The notes beneath the pieces are model-generated. The model searched no databases and had not been told where the DNA came from. It worked only from the letters and a program-made list of their open reading frames with translations. The position numbers and the translations under genes were made by a program. Positions 1 through 6,678 of a DNA stretch of 16,050 bases are shown in pieces. Positions within the stretch are counted from its first letter, which is position 1; each line of letters begins with the position of its first letter. Location: positions 1 through 16,050 of the forward strand of contig JAFMSC010000042.1 of NCBI GenBank assembly GCA_017353825.1, given 5' to 3'. This DNA comes from Hyphomicrobiaceae bacterium. GTDB lineage: Bacteria; Pseudomonadota; Alphaproteobacteria; Rhizobiales; Hyphomicrobiaceae.

Positions 1-1
1 C

Positions 2-598
2 CACGCCAAGCTCACCGCGGAGCACAAGGTGGTCTCAAATGCCTCCTGCACGACCAACTGCCTGGCTCCAGTGGCCAAGGTCCTCAATGACCTCGTCGGC
101 ATCAAGTCGGGCTACATGACCACCATCCACGCCTATACCAACGATCAGAACATCCTCGATCAGGGGCACAAGGACATCCGCCGCGCCCGCGCCGCCGCGA
201 TCAACGTGATCCCAACCTCGACCGGTGCCGCAGCGGCGGTGGGCCTGGTGCTGCCGGAGCTCCAAGGCAAGCTCGACGGCACCGCCATCCGCGTGCCCGT
301 GCCCAACGTGTCGGTGGTGGATCTTAAGGTCATTCCGGGTCGGGAGACGAGCGTGGACGAGATCAACAAGGCGATGGAGCACGCCGCCTTCCAGGAGCTC
401 AAGGGCATCCTCGGCGTGACGGCCGAGCCGCTCGTCTCCTCCGACTTCAACCACAACCCCATGTCCGCCACCTTCGACCTCACCCAAACGCAGATCGTGG
501 ACGGCAGGCTGGTGCGGGTGCTCGCCTGGTACGACAACGAGTGGGGCTTCTCCAACCGCATGGCCGACACCGCCGTCGCCATGGCGAAGGTGATATGA
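2..598 (+). CDS. gap: Glyceraldehyde-3-phosphate dehydrogenase, type I, C-terminal part (5' end outside window)
   Basis: Cytosolic glycolytic enzyme that oxidises glyceraldehyde-3-phosphate to 1,3-bisphosphoglycerate with NAD(P). The reading frame is open from base 2, so the N-terminal NAD-binding half lies outside the window; about 198 of the usual ~335 residues are seen. The active-site stretch SNASCTTNC is at the start of the fragment, with the nucleophilic Cys codon at 47-49. It is followed by TTIHAYTNDQ, which holds the catalytic His, then the INVIPTSTGAA phosphate-binding segment and the C-terminal WYDNEWGFSNRM. The product ends at TGA 596-598. The usual partner gene pgk is not found downstream; a 195-bp gap with repeats follows instead. 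Identification is certain. Whether this copy is glycolytic or gluconeogenic cannot be told from the fragment. Confidence 0.97.
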   Translation, partial: HAKLTAEHKVVSNASCTTNCLAPVAKVLNDLVGIKSGYMTTIHAYTNDQNILDQGHKDIRRARAAAINVIPTSTGAAAAVGLVLPELQGKLDGTAIRVPVPNVSVVDLKVIPGRETSVDEINKAMEHAAFQELKGILGVTAEPLVSSDFNHNPMSATFDLTQTQIVDGRLVRVLAWYDNEWGFSNRMADTAVAMAKVI

Positions 599-600
599 CG

Positions 601-619
601 GTATCAGACTGTATCAGAC
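601..619 (+). repeat. Two direct copies of GTATCAGAC with a 10-bp period
   Basis: GTATCAGAC occurs at 601-609 and again at 611-619, directly after the gap stop codon. The 10-bp period puts both copies on the same face of the helix, as in some tandem operator half-sites. It could equally be a small slippage duplication. No promoter is evident next to it. Confidence 0.4.
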
Positions 620-723
620 CTGCGGGGCGAGCCGAGGCAATCGGCAGTGGCGGTAGACGGTCGGCGCGCGGAGGTGGCGCGACCCACCATTGCCCCTGCC
701 CAACCGCTGTTGCGTGCTGTAGC

Positions 724-761
724 CTCCAATCGCGTTGGAGCCCTCCCAGCGGCTTGGAGGG
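724..761 (+). repeat. Double-hairpin palindromic repeat, copy A
   Basis: Two adjacent hairpins. The first has arms CTCCAA (724-729) and TTGGAG (735-740). The second has arms CCCTCC (741-746) and GGAGGG (756-761), plus an inner AG/CT pair across one mismatch. A second copy with the same layout is at 1783-1820; 31 of 38 positions agree, and several differences keep the pairing. CTCCAA can also pair with TTGGAG at 754-759, so two folds are possible. The layout recalls REP/BIME-type intergenic repeats. It lies 32 bp before the start codon at 794. Confidence 0.6.
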
Positions 762-793
762 TTCCCATCTGGCCGTCGGGGGAGAGAGCTGGC

Positions 794-1387
794 ATGTCTC
801 AGGACGTGTTCGCCGACAAGGCTCAGCTCATGGCTGACCTCGACATGATCGAGATCTTCCGTTGGTATCGCATGATCTTCGCCGAGCGGCTGGCCGCCGT
901 CAGCAGGTCCCAGGACGAGGACGTACTGACAACCCTCCGGCTTGAGGCCACCTACCAACTCGCCGAGTTCTACTACGTGCTCAAGGCGCGCGACATCGCC
1001 ACGGAGGACCACGTGCGCGCGCTCGCCAACGCCCACAACAGCTACATTGCCGACCTGACCAGGGACCCGCACAAGATGGGCCGGTTGGGTCTTAAGGAGG
1101 AGCGCCTCCTCGGCGCCATCTTCACGGCCGATACCCTCCCACGCCTGATCCAGAACTGGCGCGAGCGGCCTGGCGCCTTCGACCAGTCCAACCTCGCGCG
1201 GCTGCTGACCGTCGTCATGTCGGCCGAGACCTGCCGCAAGGTGGTCGTCGCGTGCGCCGACGCCGGCCTTCTGCTGCGCGAACGCACCAGCTACGGGACG
1301 ATCATCATCGTCTCGACCGGGGTCCTCGAGGAGACGCTCGGCAGCTGTGTGCGGGCCGCGCGGCAGCGCATTGCTGGCGCTCACTGA
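794..1387 (+). CDS. Uncharacterised protein with probable C-terminal winged helix-turn-helix
   Basis: A 197-residue soluble protein with no signal peptide or membrane segment. The ATG at 794 is chosen because GGAGAG (781-786) lies 7 bases ahead; the frame is open further upstream but would run through the palindromic repeat. Residues 1-90 look helical and acidic. Residues about 125-180 (QSNLARLLTVVMSAETCRKVV, then a short strand pair around RERTSYGTIIIVS) have the pattern of a winged helix: helix, recognition helix, two-stranded wing. This makes a transcriptional regulator possible, but I do not recognise the family. The next gene starts 33 bp downstream in the same direction, so the two are likely co-transcribed. 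It could act on the secreted-protein cluster that follows; this is a guess from position only. Confidence 0.75.
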   Translation: MSQDVFADKAQLMADLDMIEIFRWYRMIFAERLAAVSRSQDEDVLTTLRLEATYQLAEFYYVLKARDIATEDHVRALANAHNSYIADLTRDPHKMGRLGLKEERLLGAIFTADTLPRLIQNWRERPGAFDQSNLARLLTVVMSAETCRKVVVACADAGLLLRERTSYGTIIIVSTGVLEETLGSCVRAARQRIAGAH

Positions 1388-1420
1388 TCGAGGACATCAA
1401 AACCGGAGGAGGGGATTGGG

Positions 1421-1753
1421 ATGAATGCGCGCCATATCGCTGGCCTTCTGATCGCCGCAGCACTGGCCGCGACGGCCGTCCTGGCCGACGTGAACGGGGT
1501 GCCCAATCCCCCGTCGTTCAGCGCCGAGGAGACCCAGCTCATCAGTCGCGATCCGCGCCTCGCGGCGGCGGCCAAGGAGCACCCCTGGCACCTGCGCTGC
1601 GCGCTCGACGCCTGGAACGACCTGCGCCGCGGCGTCCGCAGGCCAGCAGCCTGCCCCGAACTTCCACCGGACCCCGGGCGCGCCTCCACCGAGGGCCCGT
1701 TCGACCTGTTGCAGATCCTCAAGGAGGCCGCTGGGGGAGGCACCAAGCGCTAG
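1421..1753 (+). CDS. Small secreted protein of unknown function
   Basis: A 110-residue protein. A strong ribosome binding site (GGAGGAGGGG, 1405-1414) lies 6 bases before ATG 1421, which makes this a convincing small gene. Residues 1-22 form a signal peptide with a hydrophobic core LLIAAALAATAVLA and a likely signal peptidase I cut after AVLA. The mature ~88 residues contain only two cysteines (C60 and C78), which could form a disulfide in the periplasm. No domain is recognised. It shares orientation with the preceding winged-helix gene and the following lipoprotein gene, but a hairpin repeat and a possible terminator separate it from the latter. Confidence 0.7.
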   Translation: MNARHIAGLLIAAALAATAVLADVNGVPNPPSFSAEETQLISRDPRLAAAAKEHPWHLRCALDAWNDLRRGVRRPAACPELPPDPGRASTEGPFDLLQILKEAAGGGTKR

Positions 1754-1782
1754 CAGAGACGGCGGGGCCCGGCCAGGAGCGG

Positions 1783-1820
1783 CTCCAAACGCTTTGGAGG
1801 CCTCCCAGGCGCTGGGAGGC
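1783..1820 (+). repeat. Double-hairpin palindromic repeat, copy B
   Basis: Same orientation and spacing as the copy at 724-761. Hairpin 1 has arms CTCCAAA (1783-1789) and TTTGGAG (1793-1799). Hairpin 2 has a perfect 9-bp stem, GCCTCCCAG (1800-1808) and CTGGGAGGC (1812-1820), with a 3-base loop. Relative to copy A, the outer pair of hairpin 2 changes from C-G to G-C, which keeps pairing and suggests selection on structure. It begins 30 bp after the stop codon at 1753. No T-run follows, so it is unlikely to be an intrinsic terminator on its own. Confidence 0.65.
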
Positions 1821-1873
1821 CGGCAAGGCAGTGGAGCAATTTCGCAGCCCCTCTCGCGTCGACATCTTGGGCG

Positions 1874-1894
1874 GGTGCGCTCGCTGCGCCTTTT
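1874..1894 (+). terminator. Possible short intrinsic terminator
   Basis: GGTGCG (1874-1879) pairs with TGCGCC (1885-1890), with two G-T wobbles and a 5-base loop, and four T residues follow (1891-1894). It sits between the small secreted gene and the lipoprotein gene and would separate two transcription units. The stem is short, so confidence is low. Confidence 0.35.
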
Positions 1895-1906
1895 GACCAG
1901 TGGTCA
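1894..1906 (+). promoter_or_regulatory. Perfect 13-bp inverted repeat, candidate operator
   Basis: TGACCA (1894-1899), one central base, then TGGTCA (1901-1906). It lies 42 bp before the start of the first gene of the exported-protein cluster. A TTGACC box at 1893-1898 that resembles a -35 element overlaps its left half, but no good -10 is seen at the right distance. The size and symmetry suit a dimeric repressor site. The regulator is unknown; the winged-helix product encoded at 794 is one candidate. Confidence 0.35.
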
Positions 1907-1948
1907 GTTGCCAGCGACCGGCTCTCTTCGACCGAACAGGAGCGACCC

Positions 1949-2611
1949 ATGACGATCCGTCAAAGACTCGCGTTCACCGTTGCTGTGACCAGCGCGCTGG
2001 CCGCCTGCGGCCTGCCAGCGGCCGGCAACGCAGCCGACCCCGACGGTGCCACCCGACCCAAGGCCGACATGCGCGATCTGCGGCCGGCGCCGTCCAAGAC
2101 CGAGGTGCCGGTCGAGCGGCCGCTCGTGACGTTACGCCCGAGCGCGTCTGTTGTGCCTGTAGGCACGCCGGTCGGCTTCGAGGTCTATTCCAGCATCAAC
2201 GGGTTCGGGCACATCTACGTCCTCAGCGCCTCGGGGCGCGTGCAGGTGTGGATGGAGAACGTGCCCATCGCCGCCGGCCAACGGCTCACGTTTCCGATCG
2301 GCGGCCCACCCATAGAAGCTGCCGCCCCCGCGGGCCGGGAGGACCTGATGCTGATCGTAACCAGGGACCGCATCGATGGTTTCATCGGCTACGCGGCGAC
2401 GCGCACGCCGCACCTGCTCGACTACAGCCACAGGACCTTCAAGCGGGCGTTGACGGCGAAGTTCATTGACCTGCCTCACCACCAATGGGGCTATGCGCGC
2501 ACCTCGATCCAGGTGGTAGAGCGATCCCCCTCGGCGCCGTCGTGGGGATGGGCCACCGGCGGTCCGCAGCGCCCCACCGACCTCTGGGCGGGGCAGTGGG
2601 AGACGGATTAA
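1949..2611 (+). CDS. DUF4384-like lipoprotein
   Basis: A 220-residue exported protein. AGGAG lies 6 bases ahead of ATG 1949. The N-terminus has a lipoprotein signal peptide with lipobox LAAC, so Cys20 should be lipidated and the protein anchored in the outer or inner membrane; the residues after Cys20 (GLP) do not include an Asp at +2. Residues about 60-170 match the beta-rich pattern of DUF4384: a GTPVGFEVYSSINGFGHIYVL stretch, a short strand ending in MENVPIAAGQRLTFP, then GREDLMLIVTRD. The same domain type is fused to the protease of the next gene. Function of DUF4384 is not established; it often accompanies peptidases and OmpA-type proteins in proteobacteria. First gene of the cluster, 67 bp before the protease gene. 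Confidence 0.75.
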   Translation: MTIRQRLAFTVAVTSALAACGLPAAGNAADPDGATRPKADMRDLRPAPSKTEVPVERPLVTLRPSASVVPVGTPVGFEVYSSINGFGHIYVLSASGRVQVWMENVPIAAGQRLTFPIGGPPIEAAAPAGREDLMLIVTRDRIDGFIGYAATRTPHLLDYSHRTFKRALTAKFIDLPHHQWGYARTSIQVVERSPSAPSWGWATGGPQRPTDLWAGQWETD

Positions 2612-2630
2612 CCTAGGCCGCCCGATCATT

Positions 2631-2646
2631 GCGGCGCCGGCGCCGC
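2631..2646 (+). repeat. Perfect 16-bp GC palindrome in the lipoprotein-protease gap
   Basis: GCGGCGCC followed directly by its reverse complement GGCGCCGC. In RNA it can form a 6-bp stem with a CCGG loop, 32 bases ahead of the protease start codon. It may tune expression or RNA stability between two genes of the cluster. In such GC-rich DNA it could also be chance. Confidence 0.4.
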
Positions 2647-2678
2647 GTGCCGGGACGGGGTAAGGCAAAGGAAGCGAC

Positions 2679-4334
2679 ATGCCACCGCGGGGGGTCTGCC
2701 GGCGTGCTCTGGGTGCGGTCATCGTGCTGGGTCTTGGCGGGATCGCCTGGCCAGCCCACGCCCAGGGCCCAGCCCTTGGCGCATATGCGGGTGCACCCGG
2801 CGGCGAGGCGCTGCTCTACCAGAGAGAGCTCGACTTGAGTCTCAATGCCACTCCCACGGACGCGGCGGAGCCCTCGAGTGAGCCGGATGGGCCCCCTTAC
2901 GACAGGCCGCTGCGCCTGGACGCCCTGGTGCCGGGCTACGGCAACGATGCGCCACGCACGCGCGTTGTCCACGGCATCAAGGCGGACAGGGGCCAGTGGC
3001 CCTCTGCGGTCAGCCTTAGCATCCTGAAGGACGGGGTACGATCGGGCGCTCTCTGCGCGGGCACGGTCATCGACTCGCACTGGGTGCTGACCGCTGCCCA
3101 CTGTGTGTTCGACCGCTACCGAGGTGGCGTGCGCTCGTTGCGCGCCGTGACCGCCTACACCAAGAGCAACGTGCCGCAGCAGGGCGAGCCGCTCCGCGTC
3201 AGATCGGTGATTGTCCATCCCCAGTTCGCCGTCCTGCCCCGGCCCGCCAAAGGCTCGCCCGGCCTCATCAACGACATCGCGCTTCTGGAGCTCGAAAGGA
3301 CCACCACCGCCCCGCGCCAGAAGCTCCTCGCCGGCGCCAGCCAGCCCGGTGCCCTGGCCGTCGGCACCATCGCCACAGTGGTCGGCTGGGGGCTTACCAA
3401 GCCGCGCCAGCCGGACGAGAAGACGGACCTCGCCTCCCTCTCCAAGGTGCTGCTGCGTGCCGACATACCCGTCGCCGAGCGCGGCGCCTGCGACGCTTTT
3501 CTAGACTTCCCGAGTGAAGTGTCGACCGAGGCGCTATTCTGCGCCGGCGACTCCCGGGGCGGCGCCGACGCCTGCAACGGCGACAGCGGCGGGCCCATTT
3601 TCGTCGAGGGGCCCGCCGGCCAGCCGCTGCAGGCCGGCGTGGTGAGCTGGGGGGACGGTTGCGCAGTCCCCGGCACCTACGGGGCCTATACCGCCGTGGG
3701 CCATTTCGAGACGTGGATCCGTCAGCGCGTACCGCACGCCCAATGGATCGGGTTCGGCGAGACTCCGCCCGCCCTGGCCGTGATCGCCGGCGCCGGGCCG
3801 GGCGGCCCGGCGGCGCCATACGGCCAGATCACGGCCGATCTACAGGTCCATCCCTGCAAGGGTGTCGCAGCCATCGCCCCGCTGCCCGCCGCCTCCGCCC
3901 CCGGCGCCGCCAACCGCGTCAAGGTCGGCTCGTGCATCACGGTGCTCGTCACCAGCGGTGCCACCGGCGACCTCGCTGTCTTCAACCGTGACGCCACCGG
4001 CGACACCCGCCAGATTTTTCCCAACAGGTACGCGAGCCCGCAGGTCGGCCAGGCGCCGACGAGCGTGCGCGCCGGCCAGGTGGTGCGCATCCCGGGTGAC
4101 GCGGACGGATTCAACTTCAGGGTCACCGGGCCGGTCGGGCGCAACGAGATCATCGCCATCGTGGTACCGCACGGCGCCGACCTTGCCGAGACCACGCGCC
4201 AGTTCGACAGCATGGGCGCCATCGACAATTTCGAGGACGTGCTGACCGGTATCGCCGTGCACACGCGCAGGGTCGAGATCGACCCACGCGCACCCCGCGC
4301 GGTCGGCACGCGCGAGTTCGAGGTGGTGGAATGA
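2679..4334 (+). CDS. Secreted trypsin-like serine protease (S1) zymogen with C-terminal DUF4384 domain
   Basis: A 551-residue exported endopeptidase; ATG 2679 follows AGGAAG (2669-2674). Residues 1-28 are a signal peptide (cut after AHA). Residues 29-95 are a pro-region ending in the activation site APRTR|VVHG, equivalent to the R|IVGG of trypsinogen. The S1 domain spans about 96-350. The catalytic triad is His141 (TAAHC), Asp199 (NDIALLEL) and Ser303 (GDSGGP). The S1 pocket has Asp297 (DACNGDSGG) and Gly at the 216 and 226 positions, so cleavage after Arg/Lys is expected. Tyr334 sits at the position equivalent to 225, as in sodium-sensitive clotting proteases. Six cysteines fit the three common S1 disulfides (126-142, 271-288, 299-328). 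Residues about 385-500 form a DUF4384-like domain with the typical IFPN motif (446-449) and two further cysteines. The serpin gene follows directly. Confidence 0.92.
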   Translation: MPPRGVCRRALGAVIVLGLGGIAWPAHAQGPALGAYAGAPGGEALLYQRELDLSLNATPTDAAEPSSEPDGPPYDRPLRLDALVPGYGNDAPRTRVVHGIKADRGQWPSAVSLSILKDGVRSGALCAGTVIDSHWVLTAAHCVFDRYRGGVRSLRAVTAYTKSNVPQQGEPLRVRSVIVHPQFAVLPRPAKGSPGLINDIALLELERTTTAPRQKLLAGASQPGALAVGTIATVVGWGLTKPRQPDEKTDLASLSKVLLRADIPVAERGACDAFLDFPSEVSTEALFCAGDSRGGADACNGDSGGPIFVEGPAGQPLQAGVVSWGDGCAVPGTYGAYTAVGHFETWIRQRVPHAQWIGFGETPPALAVIAGAGPGGPAAPYGQITADLQVHPCKGVAAIAPLPAASAPGAANRVKVGSCITVLVTSGATGDLAVFNRDATGDTRQIFPNRYASPQVGQAPTSVRAGQVVRIPGDADGFNFRVTGPVGRNEIIAIVVPHGADLAETTRQFDSMGAIDNFEDVLTGIAVHTRRVEIDPRAPRAVGTREFEVVE

Positions 4335-4400
4335 AACGACAAGTGATGACCGCGGCGACGCCTCACATCCATCCCTTCAAGCATTGCGTCAAGGTCCAGC

Positions 4401-4408
4401 GAGAAGGA
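4401..4408 (+). promoter_or_regulatory. Ribosome binding site that fixes the serpin start
   Basis: GAGAAGGA lies 8 bases before GTG 4417. The frame is also open from a TTG at 4384, but that codon has no Shine-Dalgarno sequence and would place a charged stretch ahead of the signal peptide. The GTG gives a normal exported N-terminus. Confidence 0.6.
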
Positions 4409-4416
4409 ATGAACTC

Positions 4417-5688
4417 GTGTCGATATTGCGTCTGTCCAGGCTTTCCCTCGCTCCCAGCCTTGTCGCGCTTGCGGTCGTTGCCGTAGGCGGCTTTGCCGCG
4501 CCAGCACTGGCCGAGGCTAAGACGGCCGCAGGCCGCGCGTACGCGGAGGCCATGAACCGTCTCGGCGCCGAGACAATCGGCCGCCTGATGGGCAAGCGCG
4601 GCGACGGCACCATCGTCATTTCGCCCTACGGTCTGGGCTCGGCCCTGCACCTTTTGGGCCTCGGCGCCGTCGGTCCGGCGGAGAAGAGCCTTTACGCGCG
4701 GCTGTTGCCCCAGGGCGTCGAAGTGGGCAGACAGGATGTCGGCCTCATCAGCCTTCAGCAGCAGGTGCTCAGCGCCACCCGGGATCGCCTCAAGTTGACG
4801 CTGGCGAACGCCGTGTTCGTCCCGCCATCCGCCAACTCCTCGCGCCGGTTCGTGACGCGCGCGCGGGAGATCTTCGCGGCCCCCGTTGAGCCCGTCGACT
4901 TCAAGAGCGCAAGCGCCCTCCGCGGCATCAACGCCTGGGCCAGCAAGGCCACTGACGGTCTCGTTCCGCGCATCCTTGACGAGCTCGACCCCGACGCCCG
5001 CTTCGTCCTGACCAGCGCCGTCTACTTCAACGGCGCCTGGGCGACCGCGTTCGAGCCTGCACGCACGGGCAAAGCGCCTTTCACCCGTGCCGACGGCTCC
5101 ACACGCGATGCGGCAATGATGGACGGCACCATGCCGGTCGGCTTCGCCGAGATCGGGCCGCTGCAGGCAGTCTGGCTGCCTTACGACGGCGGCGAGATCA
5201 ACATGCTGATCATCGCGCCCCACCACTCACAGGGGCCCGGCGTCGTGGCCGAGGCGCTCAGGGGCCGGCCGCTCGGCGTTCTCATGACCGAGGCGCAGAA
5301 GAAACGGCACACCATTGCGGTGCGCGTGCGCCTGCCGCACTTCCGGGCCGAGAGCGGCCTCGACTTGGCCGATGCGCTCTCGAGCCTCGGCCTGGCGCCG
5401 GCGTTCATGGGGCCCGGCGACTACGGCGCCATCAACAAGGCCAGGAGCGGCCCCCTGCAGGCCATGCACCGAGCCGTGCTAGACGTGAGCGAGCATGGCA
5501 CCAGGGCGTCGACCGTGAGCGCCATCGGGCCCGCTCGCTCGCTGTCCGTCGCGCCGCCGTTCTCGGCCGATCGCCCGTTCGCCTTCGCCATCGTGCACGA
5601 GCCCACGCAGCTCATGCTGTTTGCCGGCTACATTGCCGACCCGGGCGATGAGCCCGCGGCGGCCCCCGGCCAGCCGCCGCGGATGTGA
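4417..5688 (+). CDS. Secreted serpin (serine protease inhibitor)
   Basis: A 423-residue protein starting at GTG. Residues 1-32 form a signal peptide (cut after ALA), which places it in the periplasm or outside the cell. Serpin landmarks appear in order: TIVISPYGLGSALHLLGLGA (65-84), WASKATDGLVPRIL (174-187), TSAVYFNGAWATAF (199-212), MLIIAPHH (263-270), and the C-terminal RPFAFAIVHEPTQLMLFAGY. The hinge EHGTRAST (359-366) has the small residues typical of inhibitory members. The reactive loop then contains Arg374-Ser375, matching an Arg-specific target. By strict spacing Arg374 falls at P2 rather than P1, so the loop may be one residue short. Length is normal. The gene starts 82 bp after the trypsin-like protease gene, which suggests that protease as its target. 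Serpins are sporadic in bacteria. Confidence 0.92.
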   Translation: MSILRLSRLSLAPSLVALAVVAVGGFAAPALAEAKTAAGRAYAEAMNRLGAETIGRLMGKRGDGTIVISPYGLGSALHLLGLGAVGPAEKSLYARLLPQGVEVGRQDVGLISLQQQVLSATRDRLKLTLANAVFVPPSANSSRRFVTRAREIFAAPVEPVDFKSASALRGINAWASKATDGLVPRILDELDPDARFVLTSAVYFNGAWATAFEPARTGKAPFTRADGSTRDAAMMDGTMPVGFAEIGPLQAVWLPYDGGEINMLIIAPHHSQGPGVVAEALRGRPLGVLMTEAQKKRHTIAVRVRLPHFRAESGLDLADALSSLGLAPAFMGPGDYGAINKARSGPLQAMHRAVLDVSEHGTRASTVSAIGPARSLSVAPPFSADRPFAFAIVHEPTQLMLFAGYIADPGDEPAAAPGQPPRM

Positions 5689-5718
5689 TGGCACCAACGC
5701 CCACACGAGAGCGAGCCC

Positions 5719-6678
5719 ATGCCCCTGCCTCCGGTGTCCCAGCGCTTGGCCCTGACGGCCGTCCTGGCTGTGGGGCTCGTTGGCATTCCCGTCCGCGGCG
5801 CGGTAGCGCAAGCGCTCTTGGAGGACTGCACCGCCCAGTGGTCCGCGTTCGAGGCAGCGGCTAAGGCCAACGATGTGGAGGCAGCGGCTGCGGCGGAGAA
5901 GCGGCTGGCGACCGTGCCGGGCTGCAGCCGCCAGCGCGGTAGCGCCAGGGAGGCCATGCTCGGCCTCTACCGCAAGGAGGCCGACCGGCTGAGGCAGGAG
6001 AACGCTCCTCCGGCCCAGCAGCTCGCCGTCCTGGAGGCCGCTCTGGGCTACGGCAACGCCTGGAACGTGTGGGACATCTACGCCGGCATCGGCGACCTCA
6101 GGCGGCGGCTGCCGTCGGTTGGCGACGCGCCGGACCATGCCGCCGTCAGCCTCGCCTACGACGCCGCGGTGCGCGCCATCGACCTGGCACCCCCCGCCGC
6201 GCGCCCTCCAGCGGCCGAAATCGAGAGGCTGACGCGGCTCGCGTATCAGTATGAGGCTTTGTCGCCCAAGCCCGTGCAGAGGCGTGGACTTCTCTCGCGC
6301 AGCGTGCGCCAGATCGACGTTGAGCGCACGCCGGTGCCGCTGCAGTTCATCTACGACAAGGACCAGCTCACCGAAGCCGGGCAGGCGCAGGCCGAGAACC
6401 TTTTACGGTTGCTCAAGCAGGAGGGCATGCCGCCGATCCACCTCGTCGGCCACACCGATCCCGTGGGATCGGACGCCTACAACGACCGACTGTCGATGCT
6501 GCGTGCGGCCGCAGTCAAGACGTTCCTTATCGCCGGCGGCTATCCCGCCGACCGCATTACCGTCGAGGGCCGCGGCAAGCGCGACATCGACAAGCTCAAG
6601 ATCGTGGACCGAAGCGCGTTCACGGTCGAGCAGATCCATCAGATGCTCCGTCGCGTGGAGCTGGGGTGGAGACCATAG
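5719..6678 (+). CDS. OmpA-like peptidoglycan-binding envelope protein
   Basis: A 319-residue exported protein that begins 30 bp after the serpin stop, so very likely in the same transcript; the ribosome site (GAGAGCGAG) is weak. Residues 1-30 are a signal peptide (cut after AVA). Residues 31-200 are helical and Ala-rich, with two cysteines (C37 and C69), and match no domain I know. Residues about 205-315 are an OmpA C-terminal domain: VPLQFIYDKDQLTEAG, HLVGHTDPVGSDAYNDRLSMLRA, YPADRITVEGRG. Asp247 and Arg262, which bind diaminopimelate in this family, are present. There is no beta-barrel, so it is a soluble periplasmic or lipid-free anchor protein rather than a porin. It could tether or organise the other exported products of the cluster at the cell wall; this is inferred from context. 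Confidence 0.88.
   Translation: MPLPPVSQRLALTAVLAVGLVGIPVRGAVAQALLEDCTAQWSAFEAAAKANDVEAAAAAEKRLATVPGCSRQRGSAREAMLGLYRKEADRLRQENAPPAQQLAVLEAALGYGNAWNVWDIYAGIGDLRRRLPSVGDAPDHAAVSLAYDAAVRAIDLAPPAARPPAAEIERLTRLAYQYEALSPKPVQRRGLLSRSVRQIDVERTPVPLQFIYDKDQLTEAGQAQAENLLRLLKQEGMPPIHLVGHTDPVGSDAYNDRLSMLRAAAVKTFLIAGGYPADRITVEGRGKRDIDKLKIVDRSAFTVEQIHQMLRRVELGWRP

Noticed and set aside
614..1384. 256-codon minus-strand frame opposite the winged-helix gene
   Set aside because: Codon-position shadow; the plus-strand gene has a ribosome site, and the antisense product shows no motif.
4331..4486. 51-codon frame whose ATG overlaps the protease stop (ATGA)
   Set aside because: It overlaps the serpin signal peptide in another frame, has no motif, and the serpin has its own ribosome site. 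Translational coupling is possible but unsupported.
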